A stretch of DNA of 64,000 bases from Vibrio sp. 16 (lineage in GTDB: Bacteria > Pseudomonadota > Gammaproteobacteria > Enterobacterales > Vibrionaceae), in assembly GCF_963681195.1 (NCBI RefSeq), contig NZ_OY808998.1:930001-994000 (forward strand), written 5' to 3'. Every line of letters starts with the position of its first letter. Position 1 is the first letter of the stretch. Below the pieces are notes generated by a model. It worked only from the letters and a program-made list of their open reading frames with translations. It searched no databases and was not told the DNA's origin. Positions 8,724 through 18,372 of the stretch are shown here, piece by piece. The translations under genes and the position numbers were made by a program.

Positions 8724-11267
8724 ATGAATCGTATTACTTTGTGTGCAGCTAGCATCGCGATGGTACTTTCTGGGGCCACGCTTGCAGCACCAGCCGCTCC
8801 AAGCGTCGACGTATATGGCTCGAACAACCTACAATTTTCTAAAATAGAACTCGCAATGGAAACCACCTCTGGCTACAACCAGATGGTGAAATACAATGAG
8901 CAAGCGAACATCACCGTTAAGTTTAATCAGTGGAGTGGTACTACAGGTGACACTTACAAGATCTTATTTGATGGCGTTGAAGTGGCGACTGGCCCGATTA
9001 CTGGCAGCCAAACCACAGCAAACTTTACCTATGGCCAAGGTGGTCGTTATCAGATGACGATTGAAGCATGTGATGCCACTGGTTGTAGCGCAAGTGCTCC
9101 AGCAGAAATTGTGGTCGCGGATACGGATGGTTCGCACTTAAAACCACTGACAATGAATGTTGACCCGAACAATAAAACCTACAATACCGATCCCAATACC
9201 GTTGTGGGTACTTACTTTGTTGAGTGGGGTATCTATGGCCGTAAGTACACCGTGGACAACATTCCAGCCGATAACCTAACTCATATTCTTTATGGCTTCA
9301 TTCCTGTTTGTGGTCCGAACGAGTCGGTGAAATCTGTTGGAGGCAACAGCTTCAACGCGTTGCAAACTGCGTGTCAGGGCGTTGCAGATTACGAAGTGGT
9401 CATCCATGACCCTTGGGCTGCTTATCAAAAGAGCTTTCCGCAAGCCGGTCACGAATACAGCTCGCCTATCAAGGGCAACTACGCAATGTTGATGGCGCTG
9501 AAACAGCGTAATCCAGATCTGAAAATCATCCCTTCTATCGGTGGTTGGACACTGTCAGACCCATTCTACGACTTTGTAGACAAAGCAAATCGTGACACTT
9601 TCATCGCGTCAGTGAAGCGCTTCCTGAAAACGTGGAAATTCTATGATGGTGTCGACATTGACTGGGAATTCCCTGGTGGCGGCGGTGCTGCGGCGGATAA
9701 AGGTGATCCAGTAAACGATGGCCCTGCGTACATCGCCTTAATGCGTGAGCTGCGTGTCATGCTTGATGAACTTGAAGCAGAGACTGGCCGTACTTACGAA
9801 TTGACGTCTGCAATCGGTGTTGGTCACGATAAGATTGAAGACGTGAACTATGGTGAAGCGATTCAATACATGGATTACATCTTCGCGATGACCTACGACT
9901 TCTATGGTGGTTGGAACAACGTAGTGGGTCACCAAACAGCGTTGTACTGTGGTTCATTTATGCGCCCTGGTCAGTGTGATGGAACAGGCCTAGATGAAAA
10001 TGGCGAACCGTACAAAGGCCCTGCTTACACCTCTGACAACGGTATTCAATTGCTACTCGCGCAAGGTGTTCCAGCCAACAAGCTCGTACTGGGCACTGCT
10101 ATGTATGGTCGTGGTTGGGAAGGCGTGACGCCAGATACATTGTCTGATCCAACCGACCCAATGACAGGTGTTGCAACAGGTAAGCTGAAAGGGTCTACCG
10201 AGCAAGGCGTTTGGGAAGATGGCGTTATTGATTACAAAGGCGTGAAAACCTTCATGCTTGGCGATAACAAGCAGGGCGTTAATGGCTTTGAATATGGCTA
10301 TGACGAGCAAGCAGAAGCGCCTTGGGTGTGGAACCGTTCTACTGGTGAGTTGATCACGTTTGACGATGATCGCTCAGTGAAAGCAAAAGGCGCGTACGTG
10401 CGTTCTCTTGGCCTTGCTGGTCTTTTCTCTTGGGAAATTGATGCTGACAATGGCGATATCCTAAATGCGATGCATGAAGGGTTAGCGGGCGGCACAACAA
10501 CGCCAGTAAACCGCGCACCAGTTGCCAATGCAGGTGCTGATGTTACGGTTGATGGTCCTGCGACTGTTTCTCTTGACGGCAGCGCTTCAAAAGACTCTGA
10601 CGGTACTATCGCGAGCTACCAGTGGAGCCAAGTGTCCGGCACGCCAGTGACCTTGGTTGGCGCAAGCAGTGCAGCGGCAAGCTTTGAAGTCAATGAAGTC
10701 ACACAGACACAAACTCTGAGCTTCAAACTGACGGTCACTGACAACGAAGGTGCAACAGCATCAGATACCGTGACGGTTACTGTCAACGCTAAGGATCTAC
10801 CACCTGTCAACACACCACCAGTGGCAGCGATTGTTGCACCTGCGAATGTCAATGCGGGTGACGTGGTGGTCGTTGACGCTTCTTCTTCAAGTGACGCAGA
10901 CAACGATCAGCTGACTTACACTTGGGATGTACCAGCAGGTTTAAATGCAACTGTGGATGGTGCAACAGTAAGCTTTGTCGCTGCTGAGTACACGCAAGAC
11001 ACATCACTTGCTTTCACGGTAACGGTAAGCGATGGCAAAGCGACCGCTTCGGCTTCTTCGACTGTCGTTGTGGCGAAGAAAGTTACAGGTGGCGACCTTT
11101 GTAGCGACCTCTGGAGTGCATCTGCGGTATACACTGGCGGCAACCAAGTTTCTTGGGCTGGTAAAGTGTGGGAAGCGAAATGGTGGACTAAAGGTGATGA
11201 TCCAACGAAGTCTGGTCAATGGGGAGTATGGAAAGAAGTTGGCCCAGCAAGTTGTTCCACTAATTAA
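8724..11267 (+). CDS. chiA: Secreted family 18 chitinase ChiA
   Basis: An 847-residue endochitinase hydrolysing beta-1,4-GlcNAc chains outside the cell. Order: signal peptide (to ...GATLA-APAAPS), N-terminal Ig-like chitinase-A domain (~25-135), GH18 barrel (~160-585) with DGVDIDWEFPG at 308-318, two PKD-type domains (~595-785), and a C-terminal CBM5/12 chitin-binding domain with WSASAVY and KWW. With the ATG at 8724 the catalytic acid is Glu315, the number reported for V. harveyi ChiA, which supports this start over the ATG at 8709. The upstream AAGGAATGAGAG serves as ribosome-binding region. It is a single-gene unit with a strong terminator. Confidence 0.96.
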   Translation: MNRITLCAASIAMVLSGATLAAPAAPSVDVYGSNNLQFSKIELAMETTSGYNQMVKYNEQANITVKFNQWSGTTGDTYKILFDGVEVATGPITGSQTTANFTYGQGGRYQMTIEACDATGCSASAPAEIVVADTDGSHLKPLTMNVDPNNKTYNTDPNTVVGTYFVEWGIYGRKYTVDNIPADNLTHILYGFIPVCGPNESVKSVGGNSFNALQTACQGVADYEVVIHDPWAAYQKSFPQAGHEYSSPIKGNYAMLMALKQRNPDLKIIPSIGGWTLSDPFYDFVDKANRDTFIASVKRFLKTWKFYDGVDIDWEFPGGGGAAADKGDPVNDGPAYIALMRELRVMLDELEAETGRTYELTSAIGVGHDKIEDVNYGEAIQYMDYIFAMTYDFYGGWNNVVGHQTALYCGSFMRPGQCDGTGLDENGEPYKGPAYTSDNGIQLLLAQGVPANKLVLGTAMYGRGWEGVTPDTLSDPTDPMTGVATGKLKGSTEQGVWEDGVIDYKGVKTFMLGDNKQGVNGFEYGYDEQAEAPWVWNRSTGELITFDDDRSVKAKGAYVRSLGLAGLFSWEIDADNGDILNAMHEGLAGGTTTPVNRAPVANAGADVTVDGPATVSLDGSASKDSDGTIASYQWSQVSGTPVTLVGASSAAASFEVNEVTQTQTLSFKLTVTDNEGATASDTVTVTVNAKDLPPVNTPPVAAIVAPANVNAGDVVVVDASSSSDADNDQLTYTWDVPAGLNATVDGATVSFVAAEYTQDTSLAFTVTVSDGKATASASSTVVVAKKVTGGDLCSDLWSASAVYTGGNQVSWAGKVWEAKWWTKGDDPTKSGQWGVWKEVGPASCSTN

Positions 11268-11286
11268 TCGATATTCGAGCTAAAAC

Positions 11287-11322
11287 AAAAAAGCCATTCA
11301 GGGTGACCTGAATGGCTTTTTT
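11287..11322. terminator. Bidirectional terminator between chiA and lapB
   Basis: Perfect stem GCCATTCAGG / CCTGAATGGC with a GTGA loop, flanked by A6 and T6, placed between two convergent genes. Confidence 0.92.
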
Positions 11323-11336
11323 AGTTCTCGAAATGG

Positions 11337-13451
11337 TTAGTTGACCGCTCTTACCTTACCTTGTTTGAGGTTGTTTAGTACCTCATGTTTTGGCCCATCA
11401 GCAATCACGCAACCTTTTTCCATCACAATCACTCGGTCGACGACATCGAGCATAGAGGTCTTGTGAGTGATCAAAATCAGCGTCTCACTTTGCTTAAGCT
11501 GAGCGAGTTGCTGTTTGATGTGCATTTCTGAACGGTTGTCCATGGCACTGGTTGGTTCATCCATAAGAAGTACAGGTGGACGGCCTAGCAGTGCACGCGC
11601 AATGGTCACTGCTTGACGTTGTCCTCCGGACAATAGCATGCCGCCTTCACCTACCTGACGCTCCAAACCAGCAGGGTCTTGTTGGGTGAACACGGTAACA
11701 CCCGCTCGATTCGCTGCGTCCATTACGTCGCGATCATCGGCCAGAGGTCGCCCTAGGGTGATGTTGTCGCGGATAGAGCCGTAAAACAGCTGGCTATCTT
11801 GTGGCACACAGCCGATGTTGCGTCGAACATCAATGTGGTGCAATTGCTGGATATCGGTGTCGTCGATACGAACGTGCCCTTCCGTCGGCTGGTATAAACC
11901 CATAATTAGGCGTTCTAGGGTGGTTTTCCCTGAACCAATGCGACCGATAATCGCGACTTTCTCTCCGGGCTGGATAGTTAAGCTCAAGTCTCTAACCGAC
12001 GCGACCGGAGAGTCAGGGTAGTGGAAAGTCACTTTATCCAGTTCAATTTTACCGTGGACGATAGGTCGATGGATGTAGCGTTTCCCTTCTTCTTGTTCAT
12101 CCGGCATGCTCATGACTTGCTCAATGATCGACATGGAGGATTTCGCTTGGTTATAGCGTGTCGATAACAGAGACAACTGAACCATAGGACCAATGGCACG
12201 GCCACTTAGCATGGTGGCAGCAATTAGCCCACCCATGGTTAATTCGCCTTCTGCAATTAGATAAACCCCAAGGATAATCATGCCAACGTTTGAAGCTTGC
12301 TGAACAAAGCCCGCAGTATTTTGGATACCGTCAGTAATCCTTTTGCTTTTGACGTTCCAGTTGGCCATATGAGCAACCGCTTCTTCCCAACGGAACTGGA
12401 ACTGACTTTGCGCGCCAAACAGCTTTACTGTCTCGAGTCCGGCAAGGCTCTCGATCAGGTTAGCGTATTTTTGCGAGGCCAAGCGCGAACCTTCTTCGAT
12501 GGTATGACGTAATGGTCCTTGGATTAGCAGTGAGTAAATCACCAAAATCAACACGCCGACGATAGGCACGAGGACTAGGTTGCCAGCCATCAGCCAGATC
12601 AGTAGCAAGAAGAGTAATGCAAATGGGAGGTCAATCAAGGACCCAATCGTCGCTGAAGTAAAGAACTCGCGAATGGACTCAAATTCTTGTAAGTGACGGG
12701 CAAACGCACCGACTGAGGGTGGCCTTGCTTCCATTCGAATCCCCATCACTTTACTAAACAGCTTAGATGAGATCAGTATGTCGGACTTCTTGCCCGCGAC
12801 ATCAATAAAGTAGCTGCGCATCAACTTCAGGCACAGGTCAAACAAGAAAATGACAAAGATACCGCTCGCTAATACCCAAAGTGTTTCAAAAGCGAGGTTT
12901 GGCACCACTTTATCGTAGACTAAGCGCGTAAACATCGGCGCCGCGACCGCGAATAAGTTGATCAGAATCGACGCGATTAGTACGTCACGGTAGATGTGCT
13001 TCGACTGCCAAATGGTACTCCAGAACCAGTGACCTTTCTTGGTTTCCAATACTTCGGGAGAGCGTTCGTCATAGCGAAACTGTTTTTTGACTAAGAAGTA
13101 GCGACCAATGTATTGCTCTTCGAGGTCGCTCCAACTGATAGATACAGGGACTAAGCCTGAATCTCCGGTAACGATTTCAACTTCACTTTTGTCGTCATTG
13201 ATGCTGTTTAGAACACAAGCATCGCCACTTTTAAGCAGCAACACGACCGGCAAGACCAGTTGTGATATGTCTTTTAGTGGTGCTCTGTTTTCTTTCGCTA
13301 CCAAGCCCGCACGCTCAGCAGAGCGCGGGAAAAGAAAAGGAGTGAGCTTTCCGTCGGCCAACGGCAAACCATTGATCAATGCCTCCGGAGAATTCGCTAA
13401 GCCATAGTAACGGCTTACGTAGATAAGCGAATTTAATAGCGGATCCTGCAT
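11337..13451 (-). CDS. lapB: Type I secretion ABC transporter LapB
   Basis: A 704-residue fused transporter of the LapB/LssB group, the inner-membrane motor that exports giant RTX adhesins. Residues ~1-130 form a C39-like domain without the catalytic Cys (it begins MQDPLLNSLIYVSRYYG), typical of adhesin exporters that do not cleave a leader. A six-helix transmembrane region follows (~150-430), then the ATPase with GRIGSGKTT, LSGGQRQA and [12 protein letters not shown]. It is last of the lapC-lapG-lapD-lapB run, 14 bases after lapD. The outer-membrane TolC-type partner is not in this window. Confidence 0.92.
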   Translation of the reverse strand: MQDPLLNSLIYVSRYYGLANSPEALINGLPLADGKLTPFLFPRSAERAGLVAKENRAPLKDISQLVLPVVLLLKSGDACVLNSINDDKSEVEIVTGDSGLVPVSISWSDLEEQYIGRYFLVKKQFRYDERSPEVLETKKGHWFWSTIWQSKHIYRDVLIASILINLFAVAAPMFTRLVYDKVVPNLAFETLWVLASGIFVIFLFDLCLKLMRSYFIDVAGKKSDILISSKLFSKVMGIRMEARPPSVGAFARHLQEFESIREFFTSATIGSLIDLPFALLFLLLIWLMAGNLVLVPIVGVLILVIYSLLIQGPLRHTIEEGSRLASQKYANLIESLAGLETVKLFGAQSQFQFRWEEAVAHMANWNVKSKRITDGIQNTAGFVQQASNVGMIILGVYLIAEGELTMGGLIAATMLSGRAIGPMVQLSLLSTRYNQAKSSMSIIEQVMSMPDEQEEGKRYIHRPIVHGKIELDKVTFHYPDSPVASVRDLSLTIQPGEKVAIIGRIGSGKTTLERLIMGLYQPTEGHVRIDDTDIQQLHHIDVRRNIGCVPQDSQLFYGSIRDNITLGRPLADDRDVMDAANRAGVTVFTQQDPAGLERQVGEGGMLLSGGQRQAVTIARALLGRPPVLLMDEPTSAMDNRSEMHIKQQLAQLKQSETLILITHKTSMLDVVDRVIVMEKGCVIADGPKHEVLNNLKQGKVRAVN

Positions 13452-13465
13452 GCTATACCTTTTTC

Positions 13466-15376
13466 CTATTTATCTACAATGAAGCCTTGGAAGACTTCAA
13501 TAAAGTGCTCAGACAAGAAGTCGAGCTGAGTTTGAGTTTCAACACGAGAAGCGATGGTCTTGATACCTAGGTTGTGAGCCGTGCGTGAAATAGAGGTCAA
13601 GGTGAACTTCTGCTTCTCATCATCTAAGTGATGCGTGTAAAGATAATCCAGTTTCACATACGCAGGACGGAACTCATTGATGTAATCGAGTGATTGGAAA
13701 TTTCGTCCATAGTTGTCGACACCGAAATCCGCACCCGCTGCACGAACCGCATTACAAAATAGTGCAGTGTGATGTGGGGAGTTGATAAAACAGTTTTCAG
13801 GAATCTCAAAATGAAGCAGACCCGCACACGCTTTGTTTTTGTTGAGCAGTTGGGTTACCCATCGAATGAAACTTGGTTGAGAGATACTTGTCTGAGCAAT
13901 GTTGATCGCGACAGGTTCAGAGACTTCCCCTTCCTTGATGCGTTTAACCATGGACTCGATTACGTATTCATCAAACACATGGCTAGCGTTAAGCTGCTCT
14001 AGTGCAAACAAGTATTGGTTGGCGCTATAGCGTTCGCCATCTTTTTCAATTGCCGAGAACACTTCGCGGTGGAATGTTTGTCCCCACGAATTATTGGCTG
14101 CTTGGAAGCGGAAGGTGAACCAATCGTTGTTGATCGCTTCTTCCACCAAGGTTTTCCATTGCTGTTTGCCCATAAGGTTGTCGTGATTGGCAGCAGAAAT
14201 GTAGCCGTAAGAAATCTCAGGGTTAGCTTTTGCAGTTGCCAGTGCGTTATCGAGCATAGTCAACACTTCACTGGTATTAACCGAGGTTTCATTGTGGACT
14301 ACGCCAAGCGCGATGCTCGATGTTGCCATGCCAGTAGGGTCGGAGTTGATGTCTTGAACGTAGGTAACGATACTGTCAGCGATAAGTTTCAGCTCGGTGT
14401 TGTCCATGTTCGGAAGGATGAAACCGAACTCCTCCGTAGAGATACGAGCTAAGGTAACATTTGGTGAAGTTAACGACACTTTCAGGTGGTCAGCTAGTTC
14501 ACGAACCATACCATCACCAAATTCATACCCTTTGTCGTCGTAGAGCTCGCGAATGAAGCTCGCTTCAAGAATAGCAACGCCACCAAATCCGCCTTCGCTT
14601 AGCCAAGAGCTTAATTGGCTCATGTAGAAGGCGCGGTTACCCAATCCTGACACTGGATCAACATAGGCTCTTTCGCGAAGCTGTTGCGCTTCTTTTGCTT
14701 GCGCTTTAAAGGACTTTTCAAGCTGAGAAGACATACTGTTGATGCCATCAACAACATAGATAAGGTCTTGCGTAGCAGGGCGGGGAAGTGGGTCGCCAAA
14801 TTGATTGCGCGCCACTTGCTCCATTTTGTTTACGATAAGATTGAGAGGCTTAAGCGCGCGTTTAAGAATAAATGAAATCGAGAACAGGCCAATCAGCATG
14901 ATAATACAAAACGCAATCACCAATCGTTCGAATGCTTTCCACAGCTGAGCATAGGCTTCTCCGGGATGGCTAACAATTTCAACTTCGGCCAATTGCATCC
15001 AGCCACTGGTGACAACACGACGATCGTGGATTTTGTCAAACAGGTGAAGGTCAGTGAACCATTGAGGCACATTGTTGGGTTTGATTGGGTACGAGCGCAG
15101 AATCTCTTCCCCAGTATCGAGAAAGATCAGTCGCACGACCGAATAGCTACTGCCGTCAAACAGTGCGTTGATTACCGATTCAACAGCAACGGTGTCTCGC
15201 TTTTCTAGGTAGGGAGCGAGAGCCAAACCGACCGTATTAATGGTGTTGTTCACTTCCGACTGTTGTTGCTGTACTAGGTTATCTCGAGTGGTATCAAACT
15301 CGATGATAAACACCGAGATCAGTAGCATCAAGATTACAGCAATCATTCCCGCGACAAGCTGTTTATATAACGTCAT
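13466..15376 (-). CDS. lapD: LapD-type c-di-GMP receptor (degenerate GGDEF-EAL)
   Basis: A 636-residue inner-membrane signalling protein: TM1 (~7-27), periplasmic LapD/MoxY-type domain, TM2 (~152-172), HAMP (KRALKPLNLIVNKMEQV), then GGDEF and EAL domains. Both enzyme domains are inactive by sequence: the GGDEF site reads STEEF, and the EAL motif reads FQAAN. LapD binds c-di-GMP through the dead EAL domain and then holds the LapG protease in the periplasm, keeping the adhesin on the surface. Its stop is followed 14 bases later by lapB and it starts 5 bases after lapG, consistent with one operon. Confidence 0.92.
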   Translation of the reverse strand: MTLYKQLVAGMIAVILMLLISVFIIEFDTTRDNLVQQQQSEVNNTINTVGLALAPYLEKRDTVAVESVINALFDGSSYSVVRLIFLDTGEEILRSYPIKPNNVPQWFTDLHLFDKIHDRRVVTSGWMQLAEVEIVSHPGEAYAQLWKAFERLVIAFCIIMLIGLFSISFILKRALKPLNLIVNKMEQVARNQFGDPLPRPATQDLIYVVDGINSMSSQLEKSFKAQAKEAQQLRERAYVDPVSGLGNRAFYMSQLSSWLSEGGFGGVAILEASFIRELYDDKGYEFGDGMVRELADHLKVSLTSPNVTLARISTEEFGFILPNMDNTELKLIADSIVTYVQDINSDPTGMATSSIALGVVHNETSVNTSEVLTMLDNALATAKANPEISYGYISAANHDNLMGKQQWKTLVEEAINNDWFTFRFQAANNSWGQTFHREVFSAIEKDGERYSANQYLFALEQLNASHVFDEYVIESMVKRIKEGEVSEPVAINIAQTSISQPSFIRWVTQLLNKNKACAGLLHFEIPENCFINSPHHTALFCNAVRAAGADFGVDNYGRNFQSLDYINEFRPAYVKLDYLYTHHLDDEKQKFTLTSISRTAHNLGIKTIASRVETQTQLDFLSEHFIEVFQGFIVDK

Positions 15377-15381
15377 ATTGC

Positions 15382-16044
15382 CTACTCATCATAATTGACT
15401 ATGGGTTTGTTTAGTTTTAGCGATTTCTCGCGAGCACGGAGATCATTCCATAAACTCAATCTGGATGATTTCCCTGCTAACTGTCCTTGTTTCGACTTCA
15501 TTAACCACAGGTTTTTACCGTTAAAACTGTATATCGGTAGCAGGTCACGTCGCTTCGACGCCCGCTTAATTTTTGGATCAATGTTGTCGAGTAGAATCGG
15601 TTCTGCGCTTGGCTTGGAGTAATAAGCGAGAACCATATGAAACTGATTTAACTCTATGGCTTTAACGTACACTAAACGGAGTTTCTTGTCTGAGACTCCT
15701 AACTCGAGTAAGGAGAAGTACTTCGCAATGGTAAAATCTTCACAATCGCCGGCGTTACTGCCAAGAAATTCGAGAGGCGTTGCCCAGTAGTCGTTTTTGC
15801 CCCACAAGCGGTCATCGTTGACAAAGTTGAGCTGATTGAAAAAGCGATTTACCTCGGTAAGCTGCTGTCGTTCAGAGAGAGAGCGGTAAGCTGCCATTTC
15901 TTTACGCCATGTTTCTACTCGGCGAGCGGCGCGATCACCATACGTGTTGCGCACAGCCTCAACCCAACGTTGCTCTTGGGTATTAAGAGCAAACGATGTA
16001 GTTGAGGCAATCAAAAGCAGGAGTGCTAAATAGAGATATTTCAT
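15382..16044 (-). CDS. lapG: LapG-type periplasmic cysteine protease
   Basis: A 220-residue transglutaminase-like protease (DUF920/COG3672) with signal peptide MKYLYLALLLLIASTTSFA. The catalytic triad is visible as Cys101 (NAGDCEDF), His136 (NQFHMVL) and Asp153 (ILLDNID), with spacing close to that of Pseudomonas LapG. LapG clips the N-terminal retention domain of the surface adhesin when c-di-GMP falls and LapD releases it. The calcium-binding acidic residues typical of the family (DCED) are present. Confidence 0.92.
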   Translation of the reverse strand: MKYLYLALLLLIASTTSFALNTQEQRWVEAVRNTYGDRAARRVETWRKEMAAYRSLSERQQLTEVNRFFNQLNFVNDDRLWGKNDYWATPLEFLGSNAGDCEDFTIAKYFSLLELGVSDKKLRLVYVKAIELNQFHMVLAYYSKPSAEPILLDNIDPKIKRASKRRDLLPIYSFNGKNLWLMKSKQGQLAGKSSRLSLWNDLRAREKSLKLNKPIVNYDE

Positions 16045-16103
16045 TTAAGCACTATTGTCGTTTGATTTGGGCATCTGTATTGGCATGAACATAGAATAAT
16101 GCA

Positions 16104-17495
16104 TCACTCCTTCAAAGCATTGTTTTTGGCACCAAGGATTGGCTTTAGCAGATACTCCATGACCGTGCGTTTACCAGTGATGATATCTACAGATGCGGTC
16201 ATGCCTGGAATAATTGGCAAAGTTTCATCTTTGTTTAGGCTTGTCTCTTTGGTTCTTACTCGTACTAAGTAGAAACTGTTGCCTTCTTCATCGGTAGTGG
16301 TATCGGCACTGATGTGTTCAAGTGTCCCCTCTAGACCACCATATTTGGTGAAATCGTAGGCGCTGAACTTAACAATAGTGGGCAGTTCGGGGCGTAAGAA
16401 GGCGATATCTTGAGGTGCAATCTTTGCCTCAACGAGCAGGGTATCTTCACTCGGTACGATTTCGACAATGTCCATACCCGGTTGAATGACCCCACCAACG
16501 GTATTGATGTAGAGAGTTTTTACCGTGCCCGTAACTGGAGAGGTAACGATGGTTCTGTTGACTCTATCTTCCAACCCTACAGCGGACTCTGTCATCGCAG
16601 AGAGTTTATCTTGAGCTTGGTTGAGCTTTTCTTGTTGCTCTGAACGGAACTTTTGCGCGATATCGATACGGCTAAGCATGGCTTCACGAATGGCCGATCT
16701 TAGCACAGGAACTTTGAGTTCACTGGATGTGAGTTCACGTCGGGTATCATTAACTTGCCTTTGCAGCTTGAGCAGCTCAATTTTTGGTACAACCCCTTCA
16801 TCGGCTAGGGGCTTGGTAATATCGAGCTCCTTTTTGGCGAAATTGTAGCTGTCTCTTAGGTTACGGACGCGTGCTTGGATCTCGATCAGGTCTTGCTGTT
16901 TCTGCTTCACCTGCTGATCGACAACAGAGATCTGATTTCTCAACTTGTCGAGATCTTGTCGATACTCTGCACGCTGACGTGCCACGAGTTCAGGCTTGGT
17001 TTCAGATAGTTGTGGTGGGAAAGCGAGTTTGTTGAAGTTAATTAGGACGTTGTTTTGCCAGGTGTTGTTGTCGAAGTCTTCGTTGATCGCCACACTGGTA
17101 ATCGACGCAGAAAGTTGCATAACGCTGGCCGTTAAGTTGGCGACTTGCTGCTCTCGCTCACGGAAATCTGAGCGGAAACGCGTGTCGTCAATAAGCAGCA
17201 GTTGTTGTCCTTTTTCGACTTTTTGCCCCTCTTGGACCAAGATGTTTTTGATCAGCCCCCCCTCAAGGTTTTGAACCACTTGGATTTGTGAAGAGGGAAC
17301 GACCTTGCCTTGTCCAACGGTGACTTTGTCGATTTGAGCCCAAGATGCCCATACACCGGCAAGTACGAAAAAGAGCACCATAATCCAAAGCATGATTCGA
17401 GCGCTGTTAGGCGTATTCAATAGCAGTGCCGCTGTTTTGTCGTCGACATACTCTAGCTCGTCAGGAGTAAGCTTATTGTAACCGCTCTTACTCAT
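16104..17495 (-). CDS. lapC: Type I secretion membrane fusion protein LapC (HlyD family)
   Basis: A 463-residue periplasmic adaptor with one transmembrane segment near residues 35-53, a lipoyl half-motif (GQGKVVPSSQIQVVQNLEGG), a long alpha-helical hairpin (~95-295) and a beta-barrel end with VTGTVKTLYINTVGGVI. It links the LapB motor to an outer-membrane TolC-like channel. It is the first gene of the lap operon: 59 bases separate it from lapG and it is preceded by about 200 bases with no gene, where the operon promoter should lie. Confidence 0.92.
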   Translation of the reverse strand: MSKSGYNKLTPDELEYVDDKTAALLLNTPNSARIMLWIMVLFFVLAGVWASWAQIDKVTVGQGKVVPSSQIQVVQNLEGGLIKNILVQEGQKVEKGQQLLLIDDTRFRSDFREREQQVANLTASVMQLSASITSVAINEDFDNNTWQNNVLINFNKLAFPPQLSETKPELVARQRAEYRQDLDKLRNQISVVDQQVKQKQQDLIEIQARVRNLRDSYNFAKKELDITKPLADEGVVPKIELLKLQRQVNDTRRELTSSELKVPVLRSAIREAMLSRIDIAQKFRSEQQEKLNQAQDKLSAMTESAVGLEDRVNRTIVTSPVTGTVKTLYINTVGGVIQPGMDIVEIVPSEDTLLVEAKIAPQDIAFLRPELPTIVKFSAYDFTKYGGLEGTLEHISADTTTDEEGNSFYLVRVRTKETSLNKDETLPIIPGMTASVDIITGKRTVMEYLLKPILGAKNNALKE

Positions 17496-17702
17496 TGGTG
17501 ATCCTTGTAAAATTAGGTTATTTTATTGATTTTATTACTGTCTGATGCAAATGTTAAGAATTTGCTGTCATAATCGCCTTTCAGTATGCAATTTCTCTTT
17601 CTTACATTGCATGATTAAGTGTAGTGTTTGTATCGAGCTTCATGCTTGAGTTCTCCTAAATTAGAGCTCACAATCAGGCAAAAAATTTCGTCAGGAGATA
17701 AG

Positions 17703-18338
17703 ATGGAACTTGAAGATATTCGCCGCGAATACACCAAAGGCGGTCTTAGAAGAAAAGATCTGCTCGCCGATCCTGTTCAGCAGTTTGATTTATGGTTAAA
17801 ACAAGCCATTGAGGCCAAGCTGACTGACCCGACGGCCATGACAGTGGCAACCGTGGATGAATCTGGACAACCGTTCCAGCGCATCGTCTTGCTCAAACAC
17901 GTTGATGAGCAGGGGTTTGTCTTTTACACCAACCTAGGCAGTCGTAAGGCTTCTCAAATAGAGGTAAATGCGAAAGTCAGTCTTCATTTCCCATGGCACC
18001 CAATGGAGCGTCAGGTTCACATCACAGGCGTTGCCGAGAAGCTATCCGTGGTAGAAAACATGAAATACTTCTCGTCGCGACCAAAAGATAGCCAGTTGGC
18101 GGCAATTGCCAGTAAACAAAGCAGCCGTATCTCTGCACGCGGTGTGCTTGAGGGTAAGTTTCTAGAGCTCAAGCAGAAATTTGAAAAAGGCGAGATTCCT
18201 GTACCGAGTTTCTGGGGTGGTTTCCGTATAAAACCGACGTCGATAGAGTTTTGGCAAGGAGGCGAACACCGCTTGCATGATCGATTCCTCTTCTCGAAAG
18301 AAGCTGAGACTTGGCACATTGACCGTTTAGCACCTTAG
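17703..18338 (+). CDS. pdxH: Pyridoxamine/pyridoxine 5'-phosphate oxidase
   Basis: A 211-residue FMN enzyme that oxidises pyridoxine-P or pyridoxamine-P to pyridoxal 5'-phosphate. The family features are the N-terminal [12 protein letters not shown] segment, the FMN-binding QRIVLLKH strand, [14 protein letters not shown], and the C-terminal [12 protein letters not shown]. The frame is open upstream to 17628, but the ATG at 17703 has a strong AGGAG eight bases before it and fits the family's N-terminus. It is monocistronic with a terminator that runs into the end of the opposing gene. Confidence 0.95.
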   Translation: MELEDIRREYTKGGLRRKDLLADPVQQFDLWLKQAIEAKLTDPTAMTVATVDESGQPFQRIVLLKHVDEQGFVFYTNLGSRKASQIEVNAKVSLHFPWHPMERQVHITGVAEKLSVVENMKYFSSRPKDSQLAAIASKQSSRISARGVLEGKFLELKQKFEKGEIPVPSFWGGFRIKPTSIEFWQGGEHRLHDRFLFSKEAETWHIDRLAP

Positions 18339-18345
18339 TGCATTG

Positions 18346-18372
18346 AAAATACGCCGCTTATGCGGCGTATTC
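18346..18372. terminator. Terminator shared by pdxH and the convergent PAS-LuxR gene
   Basis: Stem AATACGCCGC (18348-18357) / GCGGCGTATT (18362-18371), loop TTAT. The stop codon of the minus-strand gene (18358-18360) lies inside the loop, so the hairpin spans the end of that coding region. Confidence 0.8.
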
